Assembly: GCA_024401975.1 (NCBI GenBank)
Contig: JAKSKB010000007.1
Location: 1-39,555 of the forward strand
Origin: Bacteroidales bacterium
GTDB taxonomy: Bacteria; Bacteroidota; Bacteroidia; Bacteroidales; UBA932
Direction of reading: 5' to 3'
Length of the DNA: 39,555 nt
Positions 1 to 8,380 of the stretch are shown piece by piece. The translations under genes were made by a program, and so were the position numbers. The notes beneath the pieces were generated by a model that saw only the letters and a list, made by a program, of their open reading frames with translations, ran no database searches and was not told the DNA's origin. The first letter of the stretch is position 1, and each line of letters opens with the position of its first letter.

Positions 1-140
1 ATGTTCATTTCGCTCACTCCGACACGGCGCTGAGGCGCCTTATTAATCAACCCCTCTTTGTCTTACCCCCGCTGCTGACGCAGCCGCCCCGATGGGGCAT
101 GCCGCCTGCACTTCGTTCCAGCGGGTGTCTCCGTGGCTCA
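1..140 (-). repeat. Dispersed intergenic repeat, locus A unit 1
   Basis: This is a full 140-bp unit of a repeat also found at about 8184-8340, 32939-33017 and 37680-37742. The shared core, read on the minus strand, contains GTCAGCAGCGGGGGTAAGAC and a GGGGC/GCCCC palindrome. The unit starts at the window edge, so the array may continue to the left. It lies downstream of metK and reads in the same direction as metK. A further palindrome, GGCGC-TGAG-GCGCC, lies at about 27-40. No protein function is assigned. Confidence 0.85.
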
Positions 141-224
141 ATGTTCATTTCGCTCACTCCGACACGGCGCTGAGGCGCCTTATTAATCAACCCCTTTTGT
201 CTTACCCCCGCTGCTGACGCAGCC
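141..224 (-). repeat. Dispersed intergenic repeat, locus A unit 2 (partial)
   Basis: This is a second, truncated head-to-tail copy of the unit at 1-85. It is nearly identical, with one base missing and one changed in the run before GTCTTACCCCC. It ends abruptly at 224, which is 33 bp beyond the metK stop codon. The near identity of the two units suggests recent tandem duplication or ongoing homogenisation. Confidence 0.85.
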
Positions 225-257
225 TTGTCAGATGACGGATATCTTCTGACACATTGT

Positions 258-1487
258 TCAAAGGCCGAAAACCTTTCTGATGATATCTACGGAGTCCAGT
301 TTCTCCCAGGCGAAGAACTGCATACCGTTGCTTTCGTAAGGTTTCTTGCCGAAATGACCGTATGCGGCCGTAGGGAGATAAATGGGGTTCTTGAGTCCGA
401 ACTTTTCTATGATGCTTGCAGGCCTGAGGTCGAACAGTTGCGAAACCTTATCAGCGATTTCCCCGTCCGTAAGAGCAATCTTCGATTTGCCGTAGCTGTT
501 CACGAAAATGCCGATGGGTCTGGCCACGCCGATGGCGTATGCCAGCTGGACGAGAATCTCGTCCGATACACCGGCGGCAACAAGGTTTTTGGCGATGTAA
601 CGGGCCGCATAGGCCGCGCTGCGGTCAACCTTCGAAGGGTCCTTCCCCGAAAACGCCCCTCCGCCGTGCGCTCCGCGTCCGCCGTAGGTATCCACCACTA
701 TCTTGCGCCCGGTGAGACCGGTGTCGCCTGCAGGGCCTCCTGTCACGAATTTTCCCGTCGGGTTGACAAGGAGGCGGAACCCTCCGTCGAACAAGGCGGC
801 CGTCTCCGCAGGAAGCGTTTTCCTTACCGCAGGAATGAGTATGTCCCTGACATCCTCCGTGATTCTCGCGGCCATTTCCTCATCGGAAGCGAATTCGTCG
901 TGCTGTGTGGAAATCACTATGGTATGGATGCGCAACGGCATACCGCTCGCACTGTCGTACTCTATAGTATATTGCGACTTGGCATCCGGACGCAGGTAAG
1001 GCATAGGGGATGGGGCACTCCTGCGTATGGCGGTCAGCACTTCCAACGTCCTGTGCGCCAGCGACAGGGCGAGAGGCATATATTCCTCGGTGTCGCGGCA
1101 GGCATAGCCGAACATCATCCCCTGGTCGCCCGCGCCCTGTTCGAGAGGATCGTCCCTCACCACGCCCCGGTGAATGTCGGCGCTCTGCTCGTGTATGGTG
1201 TTGAGCACTCCGCAGGAAGACGCTTCGAAACCGTATTCGGCGCTGTTGTATCCTATCCGGGAAATCGTGTCACGTACCACCCTCTCTATATCGACGTAGG
1301 CATGCTCGGAAGACACCTCGCCTCCTACCAGCACTAATCCCGTCGTGCAGAAAGTCTCGCAGGCCACCTTGGCCTCAGGGTCCTGCCTCAGGAACTCGTC
1401 AAGTATCGCATCTGAAATCTGGTCAGCCACCTTGTCGGGATGGCCCTCGGAGACGCTCTCCGATGTAAAGAGATAAGTGTTTTTCAT
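258..1487 (-). CDS. metK: S-adenosylmethionine synthetase
   Basis: This cytosolic enzyme makes S-adenosylmethionine from methionine and ATP. The 409-residue product has family signatures in order: GHPDK near the N-terminus, the GAGDQGMMFGYA hexapeptide-region motif at about residue 120-130, and GGGAFSGKDPSKVDRS for phosphate and metal binding. I chose the ATG at 1487 because the protein then begins MKNTYLFTSESVSEG, as usual in the family. A longer reading from 1532 adds 15 residues with no family support. A -7 box TACCTTTG at 1555-1562 (minus) with TTG 20 bp further upstream gives a leader of about 65 nt. The gene is divergent from the TonB receptor and is followed by repeat locus A. Confidence 0.98.
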   Translation of the reverse strand: MKNTYLFTSESVSEGHPDKVADQISDAILDEFLRQDPEAKVACETFCTTGLVLVGGEVSSEHAYVDIERVVRDTISRIGYNSAEYGFEASSCGVLNTIHEQSADIHRGVVRDDPLEQGAGDQGMMFGYACRDTEEYMPLALSLAHRTLEVLTAIRRSAPSPMPYLRPDAKSQYTIEYDSASGMPLRIHTIVISTQHDEFASDEEMAARITEDVRDILIPAVRKTLPAETAALFDGGFRLLVNPTGKFVTGGPAGDTGLTGRKIVVDTYGGRGAHGGGAFSGKDPSKVDRSAAYAARYIAKNLVAAGVSDEILVQLAYAIGVARPIGIFVNSYGKSKIALTDGEIADKVSQLFDLRPASIIEKFGLKNPIYLPTAAYGHFGKKPYESNGMQFFAWEKLDSVDIIRKVFGL

Positions 1488-1554
1488 TTTAGCATTTTTT
1501 AGACGTGGTTGCAAGCATACAAATCTGTCCACGCGTATGTCAGTAAAAACCGCA

Positions 1555-1585
1555 CAAAGGTAGAAAAAAAAGATTGTAAAAACAA
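1555..1585 (-). promoter_or_regulatory. metK promoter
   Basis: On the minus strand TTG (1585-1583), a 20-bp spacer and TACCTTTG (1562-1555) match the Bacteroidetes TTG-N19/21-TAnnTTTG consensus. The leader that follows could form a CGTGG/CCACG stem, but no known riboswitch was recognised. Confidence 0.6.
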
Positions 1586-1699
1586 CGGAGAAATAATGTT
1601 TGAAAGCATGTTGAAAAAGTGTTCACTTTCTGTTTATCCATTGTTAATATCTTTTTCTCTTCCAGGATTGTTTAACTTTTTTAATTCTGTTTCTTGGAG

Positions 1700-1707
1700 T
1701 ATCTTTG
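1700..1707 (+). promoter_or_regulatory. -7 box of the TonB receptor gene
   Basis: TATCTTTG matches TAnnTTTG and lies 33 nt before the ATG at 1741. No well-spaced TTG is seen upstream, so the -33 element is weak or absent. Confidence 0.5.
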
Positions 1708-1740
1708 CGGCATCAAAACATTCACTATTCATTAACCATT

Positions 1741-4700
1741 ATGAACAAAGTCTTCAAAACCTTGCTGTCGTCCTTAGCGGCGATGCTTATGGTTGTTTCT
1801 GCCTACGCGCAGTTTACAACGTCCACTCTTGAAGGACGCGTGACCGACCCTAGCGGAGAGCCCCTCACGGGCGCCACTGTAGTCGCCATCCACACTCCTT
1901 CGGGTTCTCAGTACTATGCGGTCGCAAATGCTGAAGGTTACTACACCATCCAGGGTATGCGTCCCGGTGGCCCTTACGAGATTACCTATTCATTCGTGGG
2001 ATGCAACTCGCTCGTGTACAACGACATCAGTCTCCCTTTGGGTGAAACGGTCAGCCAGAGCGCTTCTCTTTCCACCTCGGAGACCCTCGATGAAGTGCTT
2101 GTAGTTGCCAGCACGACGAAGTTCACCACCGAAAAGACAGGTGCTTCCACCAACGTCAGCAACTCGCAGATCAATTCCCTGCCTTCCGCGAGCCGCAGCA
2201 TCCAGGATCTCACCAAACTCTCTCCCTATGCCAACGGGATGAGCTTCGCGGGTAGCGACGGACGCTCCACCAACTTCACCGTTGACGGTGCCAACTTCAA
2301 CAACAACTTCGGTCTTTCCTCCAAACTCCCCGGCGGCGGCACCCCTATCTCAGTGGACGCTCTCGAAGAGGTTCAGCTCGTAGTCGCTCCCTATGACGTG
2401 CGTCAGAGCAACTTCGTGGGAGGAGGCATCAACGCGGTCACCAAGTCCGGTACCAACACATTCAAGGCCACGGCCTATACCTATTATAATGACGAAGGCC
2501 TCAGGGGCAACATCATCAACGGCAACCTCATTGGCGACAGGAAGTTCGAGCAGACTAAAATATACGGTCTTACCGTAGGTGGTCCCATCGTGAAGAACAA
2601 ACTCTTCTTCTTCGTCAACTTCGAATATCAGAACCAGCCGGAGCAGGTCATCAAATACAAGGCCGCAAACCCCGAAGCGATGGAACTGGTTGCAAAGACA
2701 CTCCGTGAGAAATACAACTATGAACCGGGCTCATACACCGACTTCCCCGGAGGCAACAACAATATGAAGATTCTCGCCCGACTGGACTGGAACATCACCG
2801 ATGCCCACAAACTCAGCGTGCGCTTCAACAGCACCAACAACACCCAGTGGTTCGAGCCCAACGGCAACTCTTCTGATGACGGTTACAGAAACAAGTCCTT
2901 CAACCGCGTCAGCACCACTTCAATGGCGTTCTCCAACAATATGTACAGCCAGAAGAACGACGTGTGGTCAATTGCCGCCGAACTCAACAGCCGTTTCGGA
3001 GACAAGGTATCCAACCAGCTCATAGCCACTTATTCCGATATCAAGGATGTCCGCGGTTCCAACTCGGACATCTTCCCTCATATCGACATTATGGCGGGGG
3101 ATCCCGCCGGTGCGCCTGCAATGTCCCTCGGATACGAACTCTTCACCTACAACAACGCCGTAAAGAACAACGTGATGAACTTGGCGGACAACGTCTCCAT
3201 CTATGCCGGCGCGCATAAGATTACCGCCGGTCTCAACTGGGAACGCCAGACAGCATCCAACGCCTATATGCGCAACGCCACCGGTTATTATCGTTTCGCT
3301 AGCGTAGAGGACTTCATTAACGGAGCGAATCCCGTGGGTGCCTGCTTCACCATAGGCAACAACGGAGTGGATGCTCCCAACGGACTCATCACCTACAACC
3401 AGTTCGCAGTCTATGCCCAGGATGAGTGGAACATCACCAGGAACTTCAAACTCACCTACGGTCTGCGCGGTGACCTCATCGTCTATGACAACAGCCAGCT
3501 GATGACCAATAAAGCCGTTCTTGATTATGATATGGGCGGCAGGAGCATCGACACCGGAAAATGGCCGTCACCCAAGATGCAGGTATCCCCGCGCATCGGC
3601 TTTACCTGGGACATCAGGGGCGACAAGTCCCTCAAGCTCCGCGGAGGTCTCGGTCTCTTCCAGGGTCGTCTCCCTCTCGTGTTCTTCACCAATATGCCTC
3701 AGAACTCGGGTATGATTCAGACCAGTGTCAATCTGGGCAAGAATACAGCTGCAGCGGAATTTGCTGAAAAAATCGCCCAACTCAATCCCGGCGGAAAACT
3801 TATTACGGACGTAAAGGAGATGGCCAAGGTTCTCGGCGTAAACACGACAGTGACTCCCGAGGACGGACAATTCCAGAAGACCATCAACGGAGTTGATCCC
3901 GACTTCCATATGCCTCAGATTGCTAAAGTGTCCCTCGCTCTCGACTACAAGCTTCCTGTAAGCTTCCCGTTCACGATTACTGCTGAGGGTATGTTCACCA
4001 AGACCATCTATGGCGTACGTCTCACCGACTGGAATATCAACGAGTCCGTTCCTGCTACGTCCACGTTCAAGGGAGTTGACAACCGCTACAATTACTGGGC
4101 ACTTGAGGATGTGGATGCCAAGGGCAAGATTAGCAACAAACAGTATGTTTACGGGAATGACGCCGATGCCGCCTACGTGCTCACCAACACGAATCAGGGT
4201 TACGGCTGGAACGCAGCTCTGTCATTCGATATGACCCCTGCCAAGAACCTCAACATCACTGCGGCTTACGTTCATACCGTATCCAAGGAAATCTCCGGTA
4301 TGCCGGGGTCCAACGCTTCTTCCGCATATCAGGGACTCTATACCGTCAACGGATGCAACTTCGCCACCCTTCAGAATTCCCGCTACGTGGTTCCCGACAA
4401 GCTTACCGCCAACGTCAGCTACTATCTCGAGTCGCAGGGCCTGCACTTCAACCTCTACTACAACGGTTACTCCCACGGCACTTACAACTACGTTTATGCC
4501 AACGATATGAACGGTGACGGCAACAACGCCGACCTTATGTACATCTATCCTTCGGGAGCCGAAGTCAATTTCGTTGAGCATACATACAAAGACAAAGACG
4601 GGAACCCCATTGCTACCCTTACCGCTGCTGACCAGGCTCAGATTTACGACAAGTTCCTCGCCCAGGACAAGTATATGAGCAAGAACAAGGGCAAGTATGC

Positions 4701-5064
4701 AGAGGCGCATTCCGCCATCTCTCCGTTCATCAGCCGTTTCGACTTCCGCGTGGCCAAGGATTTCACCTTCGGCAACAAGACGAAACACAACATCCAGGTC
4801 AGCGCCTCCATCGAGAACATAGGCAATATGTTCGATTCCAGCTGGGGCGTGGAGAAGTGGAGCTGCTATCAGACGTCCTACGATTCATATAACGTGACAC
4901 CTCTCACCTATGCCGGTGAGGATGCGAGCGGAAAACCTCAGTTCTATATGACTCCTGTAATCAGCAATACAGCTACGATGCCTACTGAGACATTCAATCA
5001 GTACTATGTAGATCCTTCACAGTGCTGGAAAGTTCTCCTCGGGCTCAAGTACTTCTTCAACTAG
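1741..5064 (+). CDS. Oar-like TonB-dependent outer-membrane receptor
   Basis: This is a 1107-residue outer-membrane protein. A signal peptide ends near AYAQF. A CarboxypepD_reg-like domain follows at about residues 27-100 (LEGRVTDPSGEPLTGATV), then a plug domain (about 115-230, with RSIQDLTKLSPYANG and TNFTVDGANFNNNFG), then a long beta-barrel ending in aromatic residues (LGLKYFFN). The plug resembles the Oar family of Bacteroidetes and Myxococcus rather than SusC, and no SusD partner follows. It presumably imports or displays an unknown ligand using TonB energy. The ATG at 1741 starts a proper signal peptide (MNKVFKTLLSSLAAML); an upstream extension from 1705 would spoil it. The gene is monocistronic and ends at a strong terminator. 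The substrate cannot be told from the sequence. Confidence 0.93.
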   Translation: MNKVFKTLLSSLAAMLMVVSAYAQFTTSTLEGRVTDPSGEPLTGATVVAIHTPSGSQYYAVANAEGYYTIQGMRPGGPYEITYSFVGCNSLVYNDISLPLGETVSQSASLSTSETLDEVLVVASTTKFTTEKTGASTNVSNSQINSLPSASRSIQDLTKLSPYANGMSFAGSDGRSTNFTVDGANFNNNFGLSSKLPGGGTPISVDALEEVQLVVAPYDVRQSNFVGGGINAVTKSGTNTFKATAYTYYNDEGLRGNIINGNLIGDRKFEQTKIYGLTVGGPIVKNKLFFFVNFEYQNQPEQVIKYKAANPEAMELVAKTLREKYNYEPGSYTDFPGGNNNMKILARLDWNITDAHKLSVRFNSTNNTQWFEPNGNSSDDGYRNKSFNRVSTTSMAFSNNMYSQKNDVWSIAAELNSRFGDKVSNQLIATYSDIKDVRGSNSDIFPHIDIMAGDPAGAPAMSLGYELFTYNNAVKNNVMNLADNVSIYAGAHKITAGLNWERQTASNAYMRNATGYYRFASVEDFINGANPVGACFTIGNNGVDAPNGLITYNQFAVYAQDEWNITRNFKLTYGLRGDLIVYDNSQLMTNKAVLDYDMGGRSIDTGKWPSPKMQVSPRIGFTWDIRGDKSLKLRGGLGLFQGRLPLVFFTNMPQNSGMIQTSVNLGKNTAAAEFAEKIAQLNPGGKLITDVKEMAKVLGVNTTVTPEDGQFQKTINGVDPDFHMPQIAKVSLALDYKLPVSFPFTITAEGMFTKTIYGVRLTDWNINESVPATSTFKGVDNRYNYWALEDVDAKGKISNKQYVYGNDADAAYVLTNTNQGYGWNAALSFDMTPAKNLNITAAYVHTVSKEISGMPGSNASSAYQGLYTVNGCNFATLQNSRYVVPDKLTANVSYYLESQGLHFNLYYNGYSHGTYNYVYANDMNGDGNNADLMYIYPSGAEVNFVEHTYKDKDGNPIATLTAADQAQIYDKFLAQDKYMSKNKGKYAEAHSAISPFISRFDFRVAKDFTFGNKTKHNIQVSASIENIGNMFDSSWGVEKWSCYQTSYDSYNVTPLTYAGEDASGKPQFYMTPVISNTATMPTETFNQYYVDPSQCWKVLLGLKYFFN

Positions 5065-5087
5065 AAGTCTCAGTTTAAATATGATTC

Positions 5088-5120
5088 GGGACGGAATACG
5101 GTTGCATTCCGTCCCTTTTT
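5088..5120 (+). terminator. Rho-independent terminator of the TonB receptor gene
   Basis: GGGACGGAAT and ATTCCGTCCC form a perfect 10-bp stem with an 8-nt loop, followed by TTTTT. It lies 23 bp after the receptor stop codon. Confidence 0.93.
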
Positions 5121-5131
5121 CATTATATTTG
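5102..5131 (+). promoter_or_regulatory. Promoter of the M3 peptidase gene
   Basis: TTG at 5102-5104, a 19-bp spacer and TATATTTG at 5124-5131 fit the Bacteroidetes consensus. The -33 element lies in the loop of the preceding terminator hairpin. The leader to the ATG at 5156 is about 20 nt. Confidence 0.75.
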
Positions 5132-5155
5132 CCGTATGTGTAATCATTTGGCACT

Positions 5156-7147
5156 ATGACAAGAAGAATCGCATTCGCCGCCATTGCGGCATTCATCGCT
5201 ATGACATCCTGCACCCGCACCAATCCTTTCCTCGAAGAATGGGACACCCCGTACGGCATACCTCCGTATGACAAAATCGCTTACGAAGACTATGTTCCGG
5301 CAATAAAGGCCGGCATCAGACAGCAACAGTCCGCCGTCGATGCCATCACTTCCAATCCGGAGGCTCCGACCTTCGAGAACACCATCGCGGCTTACGAACT
5401 TTCGGGTGGACTCCTGTCCAAGGTATGCGGTGTGCTCTACAATGTGTCCGAGACTGAAAACTGTCCCGAACTGGAGGCAATCATAGAGGAAGTCACACCG
5501 CTCATCAGCGAGCACGAAGACAATCTCGGTATGAACAAGGCTCTGTATGAGAGGGTGGCCGCCATATATGAAGCGGACCGGAGCGCTCTCACCCGTGAAC
5601 AGCAGATGGTTCTGAAAAAGCATTACGAGAGTTTTGCGCGCAGCGGTATCGCCCTGCCTGAAAAACAGCAGACCCGCATCCGTGAAATCAATTCCGAGAT
5701 GGCCGCCAAAATCAATAGGATAGGCAACAATATTCTCGCCGAGAGCAACGCGTTCAAGGCGGAATTCGGCATAAGCGTTTCCGACTATCCTACGGCTATG
5801 ACCACGACAGAAGACCGCGCCCTCAGGGAGAGAATGTTCAGGGCTTATTCCAGCCGCGGGCACAACGGCAACGACAACGACAACCGCAAACTCATACTCG
5901 ACGTGATGCGCCTGCGCATCGAGAAGGCTCATCTGATGGGATTCGATTGCCCCGCCGACTTCATACTGGAACCGAAAATGGCTCACGACCATCAGACGGT
6001 TGACGCCTTTCTCGACGGTATAATGAAGGCGGCTGTAGCGCGCGCCCGCAGGGAAGTGAAGGATATGGAAGAGATGGCGGGCCACAAGATAGAACCGTGG
6101 GACTGGTGGTATTACAGCGAAAAGGTGCGCAAGGCCAGATATGACCTCGACGAGGAACTTGTAAAACCGTATTTCTCTGCCGAGAACGTCACCAAGGGCA
6201 TCTTCCTTGCGGCCAAGATTCTGTACGGCGTCAATGCCGAGGAAATCACGGGTGTGCCCGTCTATAATCCGGAAGTCCGCACCTACAAGTTGACCTATGA
6301 CGACGGAAGTCTCATAGGCATATTCACGACTGACTATTTCCCCCGAGACAGCAAGAGGGGAGGTGCCTGGATGAACAATGTACGCGAACAGTATATGGAC
6401 ACCGACGGCAGCGACGTCCGTCCCATTATCCTCAATGTCGGCAATTTCAATTCTCCCGACGGGAACGGTGTGGCTCTCCTGAGCATCGATAACGTGGAGA
6501 CTGCATTCCACGAGTTCGGACACGCCCTTCACGGTCTCCTTTCGCGTTGCCACTATCCTTCGGTCAGCGGCACTTCCGTGGCGCGCGATTTCGTGGAGAC
6601 TTTCTCACAATTCAACGAGAACTGGGCTTTCCAGCCGGAACTGCTCAAGCAGTATGCCGTACATTATCAGACGGGTGAGGTCATCCCGCAGGATATTCTG
6701 GACAAGATTGACGCTGCGGACAAGTTCAACCAGGGATTTATGACCACGGAACTCTGCGCAGCCTCCATCCTTGATATGAAATGGCACGAACTCACGGAGA
6801 TTCCCGCAGATGCCGGAGAGGATTTCATAGACGAGTTCGAGGCCAAGGTATGCAGGGATATGGGACTCCCCGACGAGATTATCCCGCGTTACCGTACCAC
6901 TTATTTCAACCACATCTTCAGCAGTGGCTACAGTGCCGGATATTATGGTTATCTCTGGGCCGAGGTGCTTGACAAGGACGCGTTCTCCATTTTCGAGAAG
7001 AACGGAGTCTGGAACAAGGAACTTGCCGCGAAATTCAAGGAAACTTTCCTTGAGAAGGGCGGCAGCGAAGAGCCTATGACACTGTATATCAGTTTCGCCG
7101 GTCGCGAGCCTGACAATACTGCATTTCTCCGCGGACGGGGCCTGTAA
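5156..7147 (+). CDS. M3 family zinc metallopeptidase (peptidyl-dipeptidase Dcp-like) lipoprotein
   Basis: This 663-residue thimet-oligopeptidase-family enzyme carries the zinc motif HEFGH at residues 452-456 within FHEFGHALHGLLS. A lipoprotein signal precedes it (MTRRIAFAAIAAFIAMTSC, lipid-modified Cys19). Length and C-terminal architecture, including the GYSAGYYGYLWAEV segment that lines the active site in M3 enzymes, match bacterial Dcp. It is expected to trim peptides, releasing C-terminal dipeptides, on the periplasmic side of the envelope. The lipobox indicates export, unlike cytosolic E. coli Dcp; exported M3 enzymes are common in Bacteroidota. It has its own promoter behind the receptor terminator and ends 11 bp before a convergent gene. 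Whether it is Dcp or another M3 subfamily is uncertain. Confidence 0.93.
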   Translation: MTRRIAFAAIAAFIAMTSCTRTNPFLEEWDTPYGIPPYDKIAYEDYVPAIKAGIRQQQSAVDAITSNPEAPTFENTIAAYELSGGLLSKVCGVLYNVSETENCPELEAIIEEVTPLISEHEDNLGMNKALYERVAAIYEADRSALTREQQMVLKKHYESFARSGIALPEKQQTRIREINSEMAAKINRIGNNILAESNAFKAEFGISVSDYPTAMTTTEDRALRERMFRAYSSRGHNGNDNDNRKLILDVMRLRIEKAHLMGFDCPADFILEPKMAHDHQTVDAFLDGIMKAAVARARREVKDMEEMAGHKIEPWDWWYYSEKVRKARYDLDEELVKPYFSAENVTKGIFLAAKILYGVNAEEITGVPVYNPEVRTYKLTYDDGSLIGIFTTDYFPRDSKRGGAWMNNVREQYMDTDGSDVRPIILNVGNFNSPDGNGVALLSIDNVETAFHEFGHALHGLLSRCHYPSVSGTSVARDFVETFSQFNENWAFQPELLKQYAVHYQTGEVIPQDILDKIDAADKFNQGFMTTELCAASILDMKWHELTEIPADAGEDFIDEFEAKVCRDMGLPDEIIPRYRTTYFNHIFSSGYSAGYYGYLWAEVLDKDAFSIFEKNGVWNKELAAKFKETFLEKGGSEEPMTLYISFAGREPDNTAFLRGRGL

Positions 7148-7158
7148 TTTTACGGATG

Positions 7159-7575
7159 TCACTGCTCCCGTTCCCTTGTGAGGGAGCACGGGGCGGTATT
7201 GCGTATCGGTGAGAAGGTGATGCCGAAGATTTTGTTGACACTCTGGAAATACCTGATTTCATAGCACCTGTACTGGTCGTGTCTCCCCACTTTCCCGTGT
7301 CCGGTTATGGATTCGGGCCTGAACCCCCATTCGGACAGGTCGCTTAGCGTGGCGCTCGTCACCCCGTCGTCAAGAAGTTTCTTTAAAATAGAGTAGTTCC
7401 TGTTGAGTGCCGCGTTGATTCTCTGTTCGATAATCCTGTGGTCGTGCGACCTGCGGTTGTAGTAGTCGTTCCTGCATTTGGAACAGCAGAATTTCTTGTC
7501 CTGCCGTCCGTAGGTGATGGATGTCCCGCATTCGAGGCAATGTTTTCCCTCCCTGTCTTCTATCTCATACTTCAT
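7159..7575 (-). CDS. Small zinc-ribbon protein of unknown function
   Basis: The 138-residue product begins MKYEIEDREGKHCLECG. It has four cysteines in two pairs, CLEC near residues 13-16 and CCSKC near 30-35, forming a probable treble-clef or zinc-ribbon site. A basic helical segment follows (RSHDHRIIEQRINAALNRNY), then a C-terminal domain with conserved-looking aromatic positions. It could bind nucleic acid, but no family with a known job was recognised. I chose the ATG at 7575; an upstream TTG at 7611 is less likely. A 7-bp inverted repeat lies just before the start (7586-7608). It converges on the M3 peptidase gene with only 11 bp between stop codons. Confidence 0.75.
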   Translation of the reverse strand: MKYEIEDREGKHCLECGTSITYGRQDKKFCCSKCRNDYYNRRSHDHRIIEQRINAALNRNYSILKKLLDDGVTSATLSDLSEWGFRPESITGHGKVGRHDQYRCYEIRYFQSVNKIFGITFSPIRNTAPCSLTREREQ

Positions 7576-7585
7576 ACCCGAAAAT

Positions 7586-7608
7586 TTTGACGCTTTAAAA
7601 TCGTCAAA
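7586..7608. promoter_or_regulatory. Inverted repeat, possible operator
   Basis: TTTGACG-N9-CGTCAAA is a perfect dyad 11 bp upstream of the zinc-ribbon gene start at 7575. Its spacing and position fit an operator or a leader hairpin. Which protein binds, if any, is unknown. Confidence 0.4.
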
Positions 7609-7812
7609 CAAAGGCGGTCTGCCAAATGACCTAAAACTATTGCGGGCAGTATTTTCCGTTTTTTACAAGGCGTGACGTTTCTTTTGTGAATAAAGAAAAG
7701 CACTGTTACGCAAATATCGGAAAAACCATTCGCGCATTGTTTCAGTCCGTTTGCAGAAGTCCCGGACAGCGTTTTCCTTTGCCATCGGATTAACAATCTG
7801 AACTTTTAAATT

Positions 7813-8160
7813 ATGGAACAGTTAAATCGTATCGAACTTCGCGGAATCGTGGGAACGGTCCGCTACCAGCCCTTTGAAGACAGGGCTGTGTGCAATTTCA
7901 GTCTGGCTACCAGCTACGTTTACAAGAACCGCGACGGAGACCCGGTCATCGAGACCCAGTGGCACAGCGTCAATGCTTGGGAGGGAAAGGCGATGCCGGA
8001 TCTTTCCAAAATCGGGAAAGGGACGAAACTTTACGTCGTCGGAAGGCTCCGCTCGCAGAAATACGTCGATAATGACGGTGTGGAGAGAACCTCTTATGAG
8101 GTGGCGGCATCCCAGGTAACAATTCTTGACCAGCAGGGACAACTCCAGTACGAAATGTAG
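7813..8160 (+). CDS. ssb: Single-stranded DNA-binding protein, short form
   Basis: This 115-residue protein consists of one OB fold. It begins MEQLNRIELRGIVGTV, has the usual TQWHSVNAWEGKA strand and KGTKLYVVGRLRSQKY, and ends LDQQGQLQYEM. It is expected to bind single-stranded DNA in replication, recombination or repair. It lacks the disordered linker and the acidic DDDIPF-like tip through which canonical SSBs recruit partner proteins, so it is probably a secondary SSB rather than the main replicative one. It is preceded by 237 bp without a convincing gene or a clear -7 box, and is followed 23 bp later by repeat locus B. Confidence 0.9.
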   Translation: MEQLNRIELRGIVGTVRYQPFEDRAVCNFSLATSYVYKNRDGDPVIETQWHSVNAWEGKAMPDLSKIGKGTKLYVVGRLRSQKYVDNDGVERTSYEVAASQVTILDQQGQLQYEM

Positions 8161-8183
8161 TCCGCTTTTAGAAGGGATTGACT

Positions 8184-8340
8184 CTAATAAGGCGCCTCAG
8201 CGCCGTGTCGGAGTGAGCGAAATGAACATTGAGCCACGGAGACACCCGCTGGAACGAAGTGCAGGCGGCATGCCCCATCGGGGCGGCTGCGTCAGCAGCG
8301 GGGGTAAGACAAAGGGGGTTGACTTTTTGGTCAACCCCTT
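8184..8340 (+). repeat. Dispersed intergenic repeat, locus B
   Basis: This copy of the repeat at 1-224 is in reverse complement, almost identical over its whole length including GGCGCCTCAGCGCC, the GCCCCATCGGGGC palindrome and GTCAGCAGCGGGGGTAAGAC. It ends in a hairpin, GGGGTTGAC / GTCAACCCC with a loop of five T and a G (about 8315-8338). It lies between the convergent ssb and nupG genes and may act as a bidirectional transcription barrier, although no T-run follows the hairpin. Confidence 0.88.
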
Positions 8341-8374
8341 CATCCTTCCAACCCCCCGTAGACTATCGTCTGCC
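8341..8374 (+). repeat. Second repeat module (P) at locus B
   Basis: CATCCTTCCAACCCCCCGTA followed by GACTATCGTCTGC recurs almost exactly at 37586-37618. It contains an imperfect dyad, GTAGAC/GTCTGC. Relative to the core repeat it lies in the opposite orientation at the two loci, so it behaves as a separate module. Confidence 0.75.
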
Positions 8375-8380
8375 GCCCGG

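Noticed and set aside
225..1337. A plus-strand open frame opposite metK
   Set aside because: The metK motifs are unmistakable on the other strand and the frame runs partly from repeat sequence. There is no promoter or signal peptide.
1488..1562. SAM riboswitch in the metK leader
   Set aside because: The leader is about 65 nt with one possible CGTGG/CCACG stem. None of the conserved elements of SAM-I, SAM-II or other SAM riboswitches that I know were recognised.
5144..6553. A long minus-strand open frame of about 470 codons
   Set aside because: It is antisense to the M3 peptidase, which has an intact HEFGH site, lipobox and promoter. The minus-strand translation has no recognisable domain.
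7572..7796. A 74-codon minus-strand frame upstream of the zinc-ribbon gene
   Set aside because: It overlaps the zinc-ribbon start and the inverted repeat, has no family resemblance and no promoter box.
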